Source: Methylobacterium terricola (GTDB lineage Bacteria > Pseudomonadota > Alphaproteobacteria > Rhizobiales > Beijerinckiaceae). Taken from it: 64,000 nucleotides of DNA. The position numbers and the translations under genes were made by a program. This document shows positions 23,395 to 31,994 of this stretch, in pieces (the stretch's first letter is position 1; each line of letters begins with the position of its first letter). Below the pieces are notes generated by a model. That model was not told the origin of the DNA, ran no database searches, and was given only the letters and a program-made list of their open reading frames with translations. The stretch covers positions 186,001 to 250,000 of the forward strand of contig NZ_VDDA01000001.1 in the NCBI RefSeq assembly GCF_006151805.1, given 5' to 3'.

Positions 23395-24250
23395 GGGTGT
23401 TCGACTCCCAGTTCGCCACGTAGACGTGCCGGCCATCCGGGCTTGCCTGGATGCCCTCCGGGTACTCGCCGACATCGAGCCGGGGTCCCGGGGACAGGGT
23501 CGCGGTGTCGAAGGTGCTGACCGTGCCGCCATACTGGTCGGTGACGAAGGCGCGGCCGCCGGCCAGCGCCACCGCGTAGGGCCGCTCGCCGACCTTCACC
23601 CGGCCGACCTCCCGGCGCTCCGCGATATCGACCACCGAGACGTCGTTCGAACCGACATTGGCGGCATAGGCCCGCTTGCCGTCCGCGTCGATCGTGACCC
23701 CGAACGGCCGCGTGCCGACCGGGATCGTCGCGACCCGTTGGCGGGTCGCGGTATCGACGAGGGACAGGGCGTCGTCGTCCCGGTCCGCCGCCAGCAGGAC
23801 GTGTCCGTCCGGCGTCACCGCGATGCCCGACGGCGAGGTGCCGACCGCGATCTCGGCCGCGACCGCGAGGCTCTGCGGATCGACCTCCCACAGCCGCTTG
23901 GCGTACCAGTCGGCGACGTAGACCGCCCCGCTGACCGGGTTGACCCCGACCCCGAGGGGCCCGCCGCCGAGCGGCACGGTCCGGGCGACCCGCCGCGACG
24001 CCGCGTCGATCACCACCAGCGCCTTGCCCTCCGGAGCGGTGACGTAGACCCGGGCCCGGTCCGGCGACAGGCCGATGCCGGCCGGCGCCCCGGGCACGGG
24101 GATCGTCGCCACCACCTTGAGCGCCTCGAGATCGACCACGTCGACCGCATCGGCATTCTGCGCCGTGACGAACGCCTCCGCCGCCCGTGCGGGGACCGGC
24201 GACACGCCGATCCCGGCCAGCAGGCAGAGCCCGGCAAGGTGCCGGGTCAT
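23306..24250 (-). CDS. periplasmic YVTN/YncE-type beta-propeller protein
   Basis: 314 residues; the signal peptide is MTRHLAGLCLLAGIGVSPVPARAAE. The mature protein is a run of about seven repeats of the YVTN type, e.g. 'VYVTAPEGKALVVIDAASRRV', 'VYVADWYAKRLWEVDPQSL', 'AYAANVGSNDVSVVDIAER', 'VYVANWESNTLTVIDTASL'. Such propellers are often coupled to PQQ-dependent oxidation systems, but no substrate site is recognised. The gene is 62 bp downstream of the MxaD-like gene on the same strand, so the two may form one unit. Confidence 0.85.
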   Translation of the reverse strand: MTRHLAGLCLLAGIGVSPVPARAAEAFVTAQNADAVDVVDLEALKVVATIPVPGAPAGIGLSPDRARVYVTAPEGKALVVIDAASRRVARTVPLGGGPLGVGVNPVSGAVYVADWYAKRLWEVDPQSLAVAAEIAVGTSPSGIAVTPDGHVLLAADRDDDALSLVDTATRQRVATIPVGTRPFGVTIDADGKRAYAANVGSNDVSVVDIAERREVGRVKVGERPYAVALAGGRAFVTDQYGGTVSTFDTATLSPGPRLDVGEYPEGIQASPDGRHVYVANWESNTLTVIDTASLRVTGTVKTADGPRAFGLFLR

Positions 24251-24312
24251 CCTGGAGCGACGCAGGTTCTGATCGGAAAACCGCACGACACGTTTCCGGA
24301 ACCTGCTCGGGC

Positions 24313-24852
24313 TCACGAGTTGCCCTTCTCGATCTTCGCCTTCAGGTTGTCGAGGCCGCTGCGATACAGCTCCTTGACCGCTTTGATCGCCGCCTCGTCG
24401 CTCAGCTCGGGCGGCGGATCGTTGTTCATGTAGCCGCGATAGAACGCGCCGTCCCACACCACCTCGGACGCCTTGCCGCCGTCGGCCGGCTCGACCTTGA
24501 TCGTCGAGGAGTAGTTGTTGACCGGCAGCACCTTCACGTCGACCTTGTTGATCCGGTACGACAGGCTCTTCTGCTCGGCCGAGTACTTGTAGAGCTCTTC
24601 CTCGACGGTGGCGCCGCCCTTCAGCGTGAGGGTGCGGGTGGCCTTGATCTCGTTGCCGCCCTTGCCCTCGGTCTTCTCGACCGGCGGCAGCCAGCTCATG
24701 TCCTGGAAGTTGCCGACCACGGCCCAGACCTTGTCGGGGCTGGCGTTGATCGTGACCTTCTCCTCGACCTTCTTGCGGGTCGGGCCGTGGGCCTGGGCGG
24801 CGGGGGCCGCCGCGAAGGCGGCCACGAGGGCCGCCGCGATGATGCGCTTCAT
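24313..24852 (-). CDS. exported SRPBCC-fold protein, MxaD-like
   Basis: 179 residues. Signal peptide MKRIIAAALVAAFAAAPAAQAHG, then a START/SRPBCC helix-grip domain: 'VEEKVTINASPDKVWAVVGNFQDMSWLPPVEKTEG', 'YRINKVDVKVLPVNNYSSTIKV', C-terminal 'LYRSGLDNLKAKIEKG'. MxaD of methylotrophs is a periplasmic protein of this fold, thought to help electron transfer from methanol dehydrogenase to its cytochrome. The start at 24852 follows AGGAGAGACCC. Whether this copy serves a methanol dehydrogenase is inference, since no dehydrogenase gene lies in the window. Confidence 0.8.
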   Translation of the reverse strand: MKRIIAAALVAAFAAAPAAQAHGPTRKKVEEKVTINASPDKVWAVVGNFQDMSWLPPVEKTEGKGGNEIKATRTLTLKGGATVEEELYKYSAEQKSLSYRINKVDVKVLPVNNYSSTIKVEPADGGKASEVVWDGAFYRGYMNNDPPPELSDEAAIKAVKELYRSGLDNLKAKIEKGNS

Positions 24853-24877
24853 CGGGTCTCTCCTGTTCGCGCGTGTC

Positions 24878-25471
24878 TCACGCGTCATCGACTGCGAGGG
24901 TCGCGGCCGCCGCCTGCGGCAGGGCGGCCGCGACCCTCGCGGCGATCCAGTTCCAGGCCTCGCGCTCGGCGGGCCCGGCCGTCTTCTCGACGGCGATGCG
25001 GTGGTGGTGCAGCTCGGCCAGCACCGTCTCGGGATTCAGCATGTGCAGGCGCGTCGACAGGATCGCCGCCTCCAGCACCGCGTTGACCGCCCGGTTGTGA
25101 CCAAGGAATGGCTGGTGCGCCTCCTCGTGCACCACCCGGCCGCGGAAGCGCGGCCGGACGGGATCGTCGCGCACCTCCACCACCTGCAATTCCATGTGGC
25201 CATAGGCCTCGGCCAGCCGCGGCACCGGGATGCTGCGGCACGGCACGGTCGGCCAGCCGCGCCGGCCGGTGACGCAGCCGGCGATCACCCGGATATCGGC
25301 GGGCGCCACCGCGGCGAAGTATGGCTGCGCTTCCAGGTTGGCGATGGTCGGCGAGGGCCGGAACGGCGCCACCCAATAATCCTCGCCCTCCCGGATCAGC
25401 CCGAACGGCACGAGGTGCACGGCCCCGTCGGCCGCGGCCGTCGTCACGATGGTCTCGAGGATCAGCGGCAT
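24878..25471 (-). CDS. DUF447 family protein (H4MPT-pathway associated, flavin-reductase-like fold)
   Basis: 197 residues. The N-terminus 'MPLILETIVTTAAADGAVHLVPFGLI' and 'YWVAPFRPSPTIANLEAQPYFAA' match DUF447, an archaeal-type family with an FMN-binding split-barrel-like fold that in bacteria is found with H4MPT genes. A helical tail follows with 'HNRAVNAVLEAAILSTRLHML'. No reaction is established to my knowledge. It follows the dihydropteroate-synthase-like gene by 16 bp on the same strand, in a row with two further cofactor genes. Confidence 0.75.
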   Translation of the reverse strand: MPLILETIVTTAAADGAVHLVPFGLIREGEDYWVAPFRPSPTIANLEAQPYFAAVAPADIRVIAGCVTGRRGWPTVPCRSIPVPRLAEAYGHMELQVVEVRDDPVRPRFRGRVVHEEAHQPFLGHNRAVNAVLEAAILSTRLHMLNPETVLAELHHHRIAVEKTAGPAEREAWNWIAARVAAALPQAAAATLAVDDA

Positions 25472-25487
25472 GACTCTCGATGATTCC

Positions 25488-26879
25488 TCAGGGCTTGCCG
25501 CTGTGGCGCGTATGGCCCGGGGCCTTGAAGCGGGTGGTGTCCTCGACCTCGGCATCCAGGGCGCAGCCCCACTCCAGCGGCTCGTCCTGCACGTAGCGCT
25601 TGCCGAGGCGCCAGGCGAGTTCCGCCTTGGTCAATTCACCGCCGAGATAGAAGGCATGGGCGCCGTCCCCCTCGACGCCGAGATCGGGGAAGAACGCCAT
25701 CGCGTCGCGCCCGGTCTTGTGGATGTCGCGGTTGTAGATGTGCACCCCGTCCTCCGCCACCGCCACGCGGTAATTGGGGTCGCGCACCTCCGCCGCCAGG
25801 GTCGCGATCTCGTCGGGCGTCTGGGTATAGGGGCGCTTGTCGTGGAGCGAGAGCAGGGCGCGGCCGTAACCCTTGGGCAGGGCGGCGTCGGCCTTCGCCG
25901 CGTACATCACCCGCCGGGCGGCGTCGTGCTCCTCGACCGTGCGGCGGGTGTGGTTCGAGACCTGCACGATCAGCACGTTGCCGATCGCCAGCTCCGAGCA
26001 CACCCCCATCAGCAAAGCCGTCACCCCGAGGCTGTCGGCCTCGGTGAGTTCGGTCAGGTTGCCGGTGCCCATCATCATGGCGATGTCGGGGTGGCGGCGC
26101 CGTGTCTCGTGGTAGCGCACCAGCGAGGCGGCGAAGCCGAAATGGATCGGCTCGAGGATCGGGTCGGCGATGAACGGCCGGCCCGCCCGCTGCATCCGCG
26201 CGATCGCCCGGTCGAGGGAGGGCAGGTCGTCGGGCCGCATCGGCACCAGCACCGGCACCGCATCGGTCTCGAAGGCGAGATCCAGCGTCTCCTCGTTGAG
26301 GCTGAGCAGGAAATCGGCGCCGGCCGCGGCGCCCTGGCGCAATTCGTCGGCCGAGAACGAGTCGACGCTGACCCGCAAGCCTTCGGATTTCAGCAGCCGC
26401 ACGGTGTCGCCGAGATGCGGGAACGGGGTGTCCGGCAGCCCGCCGAGATCGATCACGTCGGCCCCGCGCCGGGCGAGGTCGCGCGCCCGCCCCAGGATCT
26501 CCTCGGGCGACAGCCGCGACGCGTCGACGATCTCCGAGAAGATCCGCACGTCGTGGCGCGACAGGTCCACTTTTCGCCCGGCAAGCCCGAGGAAGACCGG
26601 CAGGTCGACGATTTCGTCGGGCCCGCGCTCCACCGGCAGGCCGAAATGCTCTGACAGCGCCGCCGGATCGGCCCGGCAGCGCCCGGGCAGGATCACCCGC
26701 GTCGCGCCCTCCGGCATCGTGACCCGACGGCGGATGATCTCCTCCGTCATCAGTGCCGCGACCTTCACGCCGGCATCGGCGATGGTCCAGGCGAAGCGGT
26801 CCGGCGGCAGGCCGGCGGCGATCTTCTCCAGCCGCGCCTTGGCGAGGCGCCCGGTGACGAAGACGAGATGCTCCCTCAC
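25488..26879 (-). CDS. dihydropteroate-synthase-related protein (TIGR00284-like, DUF6513)
   Basis: 463 residues. The N-terminal DUF6513-type domain (about 1-125; 'LVFVTGRLAKARLEKIAAGLP') is followed by a TIM-barrel pterin-binding domain (about 125-330; 'GADVIDLGGLPDTPFPHL', 'VSVDSFSADELRQGAAAGADFLLSLN', 'MMMGTGNLTELTEADSLG') and a C-terminal region. It belongs to the archaeal-like protein set conserved with H4MPT/methylofuran genes in methylotrophs; an exact reaction is not known to me. The GTG start at 26879 overlaps the stop of the kinase gene (GTGA), so the two are coupled. The frame continues upstream only as a shadow of the kinase gene. Confidence 0.8.
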   Translation of the reverse strand: MREHLVFVTGRLAKARLEKIAAGLPPDRFAWTIADAGVKVAALMTEEIIRRRVTMPEGATRVILPGRCRADPAALSEHFGLPVERGPDEIVDLPVFLGLAGRKVDLSRHDVRIFSEIVDASRLSPEEILGRARDLARRGADVIDLGGLPDTPFPHLGDTVRLLKSEGLRVSVDSFSADELRQGAAAGADFLLSLNEETLDLAFETDAVPVLVPMRPDDLPSLDRAIARMQRAGRPFIADPILEPIHFGFAASLVRYHETRRRHPDIAMMMGTGNLTELTEADSLGVTALLMGVCSELAIGNVLIVQVSNHTRRTVEEHDAARRVMYAAKADAALPKGYGRALLSLHDKRPYTQTPDEIATLAAEVRDPNYRVAVAEDGVHIYNRDIHKTGRDAMAFFPDLGVEGDGAHAFYLGGELTKAELAWRLGKRYVQDEPLEWGCALDAEVEDTTRFKAPGHTRHSGKP

Positions 26880-27469
26880 GCGGCACACTCCGCGAGCGCG
26901 GCGCGGCACAGCCGGTCGCCGCCGGGGCCCCGCAGCACGATTCGTCCGGGGAACCGAGCCGCGAAACCGGGCAGGGCGGCATCGACGAGCCCGGTGCGGG
27001 CCAGCTCCGCCGGCCCGGCACCTAGCCGCGCGTCGGCCGATTTCACCAGCAGGCAGGTCCCGGCGCCGAGACGGGCCGCGAGCCACAGGGCCAGGCTGTC
27101 CGAGGTGACGTCCCAGGTCTCCGGGATCTCCGGCCGGCCGGCCTTGAGCGCCGAGGGGTCCCAGACCGGTACGGCACCGGCGCCGAGCGCTTGCGCAGGG
27201 TCCTGGGTCACCTCCAGGCGCGGCTCCAGGGCGGCGAAGATGCGGGCCATGCCCGCCATGGCGTCGAGGGCGAGGCGATGGGCAAGGGGATCGGGGAAGC
27301 CGAGCGCGCCTTGCGCCGCCCGCACCGCGTCCGCGAGGCCGCCGCCGCCCGGCACGATCACCACCGGCCCCTCGGTGCCATCCGCGAGCGCGCCGAGCAG
27401 CCGGCACAGCCGGGCCCGATCGGCCACGAGGCTGCCGCCGACCTTCACGACGCTGAGAGCGTGGCTCAT
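26876..27469 (-). CDS. amino-acid-kinase family protein, MfnE-like
   Basis: 197 residues of the aspartate/glutamate/uridylate kinase fold: N-terminal 'SVVKVGGSLV', then 'VVIVPGGGGLADAVR' (nucleotide/substrate glycine loop) and 'WDVTSDSLALWLAARLGAGTCLLVKSADARLG'. In archaea MfnE of this fold phosphorylates the aminomethylfuran methyl phosphate in methanofuran synthesis; methylotrophs need an equivalent step for methylofuran. Presence beside mfnB and a coupled pterin-type gene supports that role. Substrate remains inference. Confidence 0.78.
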   Translation of the reverse strand: MSHALSVVKVGGSLVADRARLCRLLGALADGTEGPVVIVPGGGGLADAVRAAQGALGFPDPLAHRLALDAMAGMARIFAALEPRLEVTQDPAQALGAGAVPVWDPSALKAGRPEIPETWDVTSDSLALWLAARLGAGTCLLVKSADARLGAGPAELARTGLVDAALPGFAARFPGRIVLRGPGGDRLCRAALAECAA

Positions 27470-27554
27470 GCTGCATGTCCTGCGCACGCAGGGATTCCGC
27501 GCCATATCTTGGTTCGGATGCGTCCTCGACCAGCCCCTACCCGCACGGTCACGA

Positions 27555-28253
27555 CTACGCTGCCTCGACGCACGGCACGATGGCGGCGAGGCAGCGCGCG
27601 GCCTCGGCGATCCGCTGCGGGTCGAGGCCTCCCGTCCGGTCGGCCCCGGCGCACAATCCCCCGCGGAAGCCGAGATAGCCCGGCCCCAGCGCGGCCAGGA
27701 CCGGGATGTCGTCGAGCCTGAGCGACCCGGCGAGGCCGGACAGCAGCCCGTGCGCCCGGCACGCGGCGGCGAACCCGGCGAGGCGCGGGAGGGGCAGGTG
27801 GTCGGTGAGCCGGCGCCCGTCCTTGGCCCTCGTGTCGATCATCGCGCCCGAGAAGCCGGCGGCGGCGAGCGCCGGCACGTCGGCGCCGTCCGGCCCGTCC
27901 TCGGCGAACAGCACCGCGATCACCGGGAGGCCGGCAGGCAGGCGCAGGCCCGCGGCCTCGCGGCCCGGCGCCCAGGCGATCTTGAGGTAGCCCACGCCCG
28001 TTCCGGCGAGCGCCGCAAGGCAGGCCGAGGCCGCGTCGGCGTCGCCCGGCTCGCCCGCCACCGCGCTCGACAGCCGGTCGCCGGCGGCGGCGGCGATCGC
28101 CCGCACGATGTCGGCGGGGAGGGCGCCGAGGGCGCCGCGGTCGGGATCCTTGGCGTCGATCAGGTCGGCGCCGTGATCGCGGGCGAGCGCCGCCTCGGCG
28201 GGGTCGCGCACGCTGACGAGGAGGCGGACGCGGGAAGGAGAGGGGTGGGGCAC
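27555..28253 (-). CDS. mfnB: (5-formylfuran-3-yl)methyl phosphate synthase
   Basis: 232 residues; TIM-barrel of the former DUF556 family. MfnB condenses two glyceraldehyde-3-phosphate molecules into the furan precursor of methanofuran/methylofuran. Motifs: 'RLLVSVRDPAEA', the Schiff-base lysine region 'DLIDAKDPDRGALGALP', 'GVGYLKIAW' and 'MIDTRAKDGRRLTDHL'. The start is the GTG at 28253, giving the family's normal N-terminus. Its stop lies 86 bp before the MfnE-like start, so the genes form a likely operon. Methylofuran is the carrier used by the FhcABCD complex encoded 7 kb away. Confidence 0.87.
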   Translation of the reverse strand: MPHPSPSRVRLLVSVRDPAEAALARDHGADLIDAKDPDRGALGALPADIVRAIAAAAGDRLSSAVAGEPGDADAASACLAALAGTGVGYLKIAWAPGREAAGLRLPAGLPVIAVLFAEDGPDGADVPALAAAGFSGAMIDTRAKDGRRLTDHLPLPRLAGFAAACRAHGLLSGLAGSLRLDDIPVLAALGPGYLGFRGGLCAGADRTGGLDPQRIAEAARCLAAIVPCVEAA

Positions 28254-28259
28254 GGGACG

Positions 28260-28784
28260 TCAGGACCGGTTCGGCAGCGGCTCGGCGAAGAGGCGGTTCT
28301 TCACCAGCGAGCGCACGCCGTGAAGCCAGGTGTCGTCGGTGTCGCCCTGGATCACCACCTGGCCGCCGCGCAGCACCTTGCCGCTCTCGGCCTCCGTGAT
28401 GGTGATGGTGAGGTTGAGCACCTGCGGGGCGCTGCGCTGGACGTAGCCGTAGACGACCAGCGCCGCTCCCGCCGCCTTGGCGATGGTTTCCGCGCAGCCC
28501 TCGCATTTGTAGAGCGGCGCGTCGCGCCGGATCGCCGCGGCCTGGGGGCCGAGGTCGACGGGGTCGAGCCCGCGGGCCACCACTTCCCGCCGCAGGGCCT
28601 CGCTCGCCAGCGCCAGCCGCTTGGCGTCCTGCGGCTTCAAGGGGCGCGGCCCGATCGTCCCGGGCTCGGCCAGCTCGATCCCGAACAAAGCCGCCTTGTC
28701 GGCGGCCGCCGCGGCGGGCAGGCCGACGAGCAGGGCCGCGAGGGCCGAGAGGGCGCGAAGACCAAGGGCGCGGAGAACCAGCAT
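28260..28784 (-). CDS. exported DUF2380/DUF3280-like protein
   Basis: 174 residues. Signal peptide at 1-28 (ending AAAAADK). The body contains 'FGIELAEPGTIGPRP', a CxxC pair in 'YKCEGCAETIAKAAGAALVVYGYVQ' and 'LNLTITITEAESGKVLRGGQVVIQGDTDDTWLHGVRSLVKNRL', the pattern of DUF2380/DUF3280 proteins that accompany PQQ/ABC-type clusters. Probably periplasmic. It is transcribed away from the lut-like block, sharing 151 bp of promoter space, and ends 6 bp before mfnB, so it may lead the mfnB operon. Confidence 0.72.
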   Translation of the reverse strand: MLVLRALGLRALSALAALLVGLPAAAAADKAALFGIELAEPGTIGPRPLKPQDAKRLALASEALRREVVARGLDPVDLGPQAAAIRRDAPLYKCEGCAETIAKAAGAALVVYGYVQRSAPQVLNLTITITEAESGKVLRGGQVVIQGDTDDTWLHGVRSLVKNRLFAEPLPNRS

Positions 28785-28935
28785 CGCCCCGACCCTCGCA
28801 CGGCGATGCGGGGGGACGCAACGCGGGCCCCCGGCGCCCGCCTTCGGACTTTGGGGGGAGGGCCTGGGTCCTTAGGGAATCCTCATCGATGAGGCGTTGA
28901 GGCTGCGGGAGAATCCCTGGTAGCGTGCCGACCGC

Positions 28936-30177
28936 ATGGCACAGTTCCGCACGGCCACCCTCGCCCTTCTCGCCGCCCTGGCCGGCATGCCAGCCGCCCT
29001 CGCGCAGGCACCCTCGCCGCCCGCCGCGGCCGCGCCACAAGGGGCCGAGATCCGCATCGGCCTGATCTATCGGCCGGTCCCGGCCCCGTCCTCCTACGAC
29101 GCCCAGGCCGCGCCCGAGGACGAAGGGCTGGCCGGCGCCAAGCTCGCGATTCAGGACAACACCACGACCGGACGCTTCGTGCGCCAGAGCTACGCCCTCG
29201 ACGCGGTGGCACTCGGCACCGCCGCCCCCGGCGAGACGCCGCCGCAGAGCCCGGTCGACGCCGCCCGCGACCTCGCCGCGAAGGGCCTGCGCTTCATCGT
29301 GCTCGCGCTCCCCGCCGACGAGGTGCTGGCGGTGGCCGATGCACTGAAGGGCTCCGGCGTCGTCCTGTTCAACGCGGCCGCCCCCGACGACCGCCTGCGC
29401 GGCGCCGATTGCCGGGCCGACGTGTTCCACGTCGCCCCGAGCCGGGCGATGCAGACCGACGCGCTCGCGCAGTTCCTCGCCTTCATGCGCTGGCGCAAGC
29501 TCTTCCTGATCACCGGTCCGCAGGACGGCGACAAGCTGTGGGCCGAGGCGATGAAGCGCTCGGCGAAGAAGTTCGGCCTGCAGATCAGCGCCGAGCGGCC
29601 CTGGACCTTCGGCCCGCTGGCGCGGGCCCGCGGCGACACCCCGACCCGGGCCGAGGCCCTCGTCTTCACCCGCGGCCTCGATTACGACGTCGCCGTGGTC
29701 GCCGACGAGGCGGGTGACTTCGGCGACTACGTGCCGTTCCACACCGTCGATCCGCGGCCCGTCGTCGGCACGCAAGGGCTCGTCCCGACCACCTGGCATC
29801 CGACGCTGGAGGTCTGGGGCGCCGCCCAGGCCCAGAACCGCTTCCGCCGCCTCGCCGGCCGGCTGATGCGCCCCCTCGACTACCAGGTCTGGGCCGCGGT
29901 ACGGGCGGTCGGCGAGGCCGCGTTCCAGAAGAAGACGGTCGATCCGGCGGCACTCGCCTCGGCCATCGCCGATCCGGCTTTCAGCCTGCCGGGCTACAAG
30001 GGCGTGGCCTTGAGCTTCCGCCCCTGGGACCACCAGCTGCGCCAGCCGCTGCTCCTGGTCCAGCCCCAGGCCCTGGTGGCGGTGGCGCCGGAGCAGGGCT
30101 ACCTGCACCAGCGCACGCCGCTCGATACGCTGGGCGTGGATCTGCCGGAGACGCAGTGCAAGCTGACGAAGTCGTGA
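28936..30177 (+). CDS. lutA: ABC substrate-binding protein, PQQ-dependent alcohol dehydrogenase system type (LutA-like)
   Basis: 413 residues; signal peptide MAQFRTATLALLAALAGMPAALAQ. Type I periplasmic binding fold: 'AEIRIGLIYRPVPAPSSYDAQAAPEDEGLAGAKLAIQDNNTT'-like N-terminus (two domains, about 35-190 and 190-400) and C-terminal 'LSFRPWDHQLRQPLLLVQP'. This is the TIGR03863 type found with PQQ dehydrogenases. In Methylorubrum extorquens the equivalent gene heads the lut lanthanide-uptake cluster, also near fhc/mch/fae. The gene order that follows here (beta-propeller, two small exported proteins, ATPase, permease, exported protein) fits lutA-G. Ligand (lanthanide or lanthanophore) is inferred. 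Confidence 0.8.
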   Translation: MAQFRTATLALLAALAGMPAALAQAPSPPAAAAPQGAEIRIGLIYRPVPAPSSYDAQAAPEDEGLAGAKLAIQDNTTTGRFVRQSYALDAVALGTAAPGETPPQSPVDAARDLAAKGLRFIVLALPADEVLAVADALKGSGVVLFNAAAPDDRLRGADCRADVFHVAPSRAMQTDALAQFLAFMRWRKLFLITGPQDGDKLWAEAMKRSAKKFGLQISAERPWTFGPLARARGDTPTRAEALVFTRGLDYDVAVVADEAGDFGDYVPFHTVDPRPVVGTQGLVPTTWHPTLEVWGAAQAQNRFRRLAGRLMRPLDYQVWAAVRAVGEAAFQKKTVDPAALASAIADPAFSLPGYKGVALSFRPWDHQLRQPLLLVQPQALVAVAPEQGYLHQRTPLDTLGVDLPETQCKLTKS

Positions 30178-30269
30178 CCCGGCCATAAGTCGGTCTCGCC
30201 CGCAAGGGCGCGGCGGGCCAGGTAAGAGCATAATCGGATCGCGCGCAGCGCGGCCGGAGGGGAGGACGA

Positions 30270-31301
30270 ATGAGCCGTCACCGGATCAGACCGGCGCAAG
30301 CCGCACGCGTCGCGGCCGCCCATATGGCAGCCCTCTTGGCGGCCCCCTTGGCGGCCCTCTCGGCCGCCCCCTTGGCCGCCGCACCTGCCCACGCCACCAC
30401 GGTCTACGTCAGCAACGAGAAGGGCAACTCGGTCAGCGTCATCGACGTCGACACGCTGAAGGTCACGGCGACCTGGCCGGTCGGGCGCAGGCCGCGGGGG
30501 ATCACGGTGGGGAAGGACGGGAGCCTGCTCTACGTCTGCGCCAGCGACGACGACCGCATCGACGTGCTCGACACCAAGACCGGCAAGATCGTGCGCTCCC
30601 TGCGTTCCGGGCCGGACCCCGAGCAGTTCATCGCTCACCCGTCCGGCAACCCGCTCTACGTCGCCAACGAGGACGACAGCCAGGTCACGGTGCTCGACAT
30701 CGAGAAGAACAAGGTGGTGGCCGAGGTGCCGGTCGGCGTCGAGCCGGAGGGGATGGGCTTGAGCCCGGACGGCGCGATCCTGGTCAACACCTCCGAGACC
30801 ACCAACATGGCCCATTTCATCGACACCAAGACCTTCCAGGTGATCGACAACGTGCTGGTCGACGCCCGTCCCCGGTTCGCCGAGTTCAGCCAGGACGGCA
30901 AGTGGCTCTGGGTGTCGGCCGAGGTCGGCGGCACCGTCTCGGTGATCGACGTCGAGACCCGCAAGGTGGTGAAGAAGATCACCTTCAAGATCCCGGGCGT
31001 CACCGACGAGCAGATCCAGCCAGTCGGCGTCCGCCTGACCAGGGACGGGACCAAGGCCTTCATCGCCCTCGGCCCGGCCAACCGGGTCGCGGTGGTCGAT
31101 GCCAAGACCTACGAGGTCCAGAAATACCTGCCGGTCGGCCAGCGGGTGTGGCAGCTCGCCTTCACGCCGGACCAGAAGCTCGTGTTCACCACCAACGGCA
31201 CCTCGAACGACGTCTCGGTGATCGACGTCGAGGCGCTGAAGGTGACGAAGAGCATCCCGGTCGGCCTGCTCCCGTGGGGCGTCGCGGTCTCGCCGCAGTG
31301 A
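30270..31301 (+). CDS. lutB: PQQ-catabolism-associated beta-propeller protein (LutB-like)
   Basis: 343 residues. Basic signal peptide with an Ala/Pro-rich hydrophobic run (about 12-45). The mature protein is made of repeats such as 'TVYVSNEKGNSVSVIDVDTLK', 'LYVANEDDSQVTVLDIEKNK', 'LWVSAEVGGTVSVIDVETRK', 'VFTTNGTSNDVSVIDVEALK': a seven-bladed YVTN propeller of the TIGR03866 type, periplasmic. The Shine-Dalgarno GGAGGGGAGGACGA is strong. It follows the binding-protein gene by 92 bp; a 215-bp gap with palindromic repeats follows, so downstream genes may have a separate promoter or depend on read-through. Confidence 0.82.
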   Translation: MSRHRIRPAQAARVAAAHMAALLAAPLAALSAAPLAAAPAHATTVYVSNEKGNSVSVIDVDTLKVTATWPVGRRPRGITVGKDGSLLYVCASDDDRIDVLDTKTGKIVRSLRSGPDPEQFIAHPSGNPLYVANEDDSQVTVLDIEKNKVVAEVPVGVEPEGMGLSPDGAILVNTSETTNMAHFIDTKTFQVIDNVLVDARPRFAEFSQDGKWLWVSAEVGGTVSVIDVETRKVVKKITFKIPGVTDEQIQPVGVRLTRDGTKAFIALGPANRVAVVDAKTYEVQKYLPVGQRVWQLAFTPDQKLVFTTNGTSNDVSVIDVEALKVTKSIPVGLLPWGVAVSPQ

Positions 31302-31336
31302 ATTCAGCCCCGCGCCGCAAGCTGAATGAGGCGCGG

Positions 31337-31490
31337 GATCCCCTCTCCCGAGTGGGAGAGGGGTAGGGGTGAGGGTGACACGCTTCCGTGTGAAGCTCAG
31401 AGCGTCGTGCTGCTGGCGGGATGGTTCAGGATCCTGCGGAACCGTAGCACCCTCACCCCCGGCCCCTCTCCCATACGGGAGAGGGGAGAG
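31337..31490 (+). repeat. pair of REP-like hairpins, family C (31302-31516 gap)
   Basis: GGGATCCCCTCTCCC-GAGT-GGGAGAGGGG followed by TAGGGGTGAGGGTG near the start, and CACCCTCACCCC, then CCCCTCTCCC-ATAC-GGGAGAGGGG near the end. The two halves are inverted relative to each other, so the whole can fold into one long structure. Similar hairpins occur at 42469, 42620, 60460 and 63400. Confidence 0.7.
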
Positions 31491-31516
31491 TGCTCGACCT
31501 CCCACCCGGATCCCCC

Positions 31517-31939
31517 ATGCGCGCCCTCCTCACCGCCGCCCTCGCGGCCTGCCTCCTCACCACCGCCGCCACTGCCGGCGACCTCACCAAGGGCCGCACC
31601 GACCTGCCCGAACTGTTCCTCGGCGCCGAGGACAACGACTACGCGGTGCCGGTGAAGGACATCGAGATGGAGGCGGGCAAGTCCTACCGCCTGCGCATCA
31701 CCGCCAAGGGGCAGAAGGAGTACAAGTTCTTCGCCAGCGAGTTCTTCCGCGGCGTGTGGATGAACCAGATCGTCATCAACCACCTCGAGGTGCACATGGC
31801 CGGGCCGCCGCACCACCTCGAATTCGACGACCAGGGCACGATCGCGGTGGAGTTCGTCACGGTGCGGGCCGGCGAGTTCCCGTGGTCGGTCCAGGGACTC
31901 GAGAGCCGGGGCATGACCGGGCGCTTCATCGTGAAGTGA
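31517..31939 (+). CDS. small exported cupredoxin-fold protein without Cu ligands (LutC position)
   Basis: 140 residues; signal peptide MRALLTAALAACLLTTAATAG. The mature domain looks like a cupredoxin-like beta-sandwich (EfeO/cupredoxin_1 type): 'MEAGKSYRLRITAKGQKEYKFFASEFFRGVWMNQIVI', 'TIAVEFVTVRAGEFPWSVQG', ending 'GMTGRFIVK'. It has no Cys after the signal peptide, so a type-1 copper centre is excluded; His residues cluster in 'NHLEVHMAGPPHHLEF'. By position it corresponds to the third gene of the lut series. Function unknown. Confidence 0.72.
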   Translation: MRALLTAALAACLLTTAATAGDLTKGRTDLPELFLGAEDNDYAVPVKDIEMEAGKSYRLRITAKGQKEYKFFASEFFRGVWMNQIVINHLEVHMAGPPHHLEFDDQGTIAVEFVTVRAGEFPWSVQGLESRGMTGRFIVK

Positions 31940-31994
31940 CGGGCGTGTGCGGCTGACCTACATCGCCCTCAACGAGACCGGAGGAACCCCAAGG

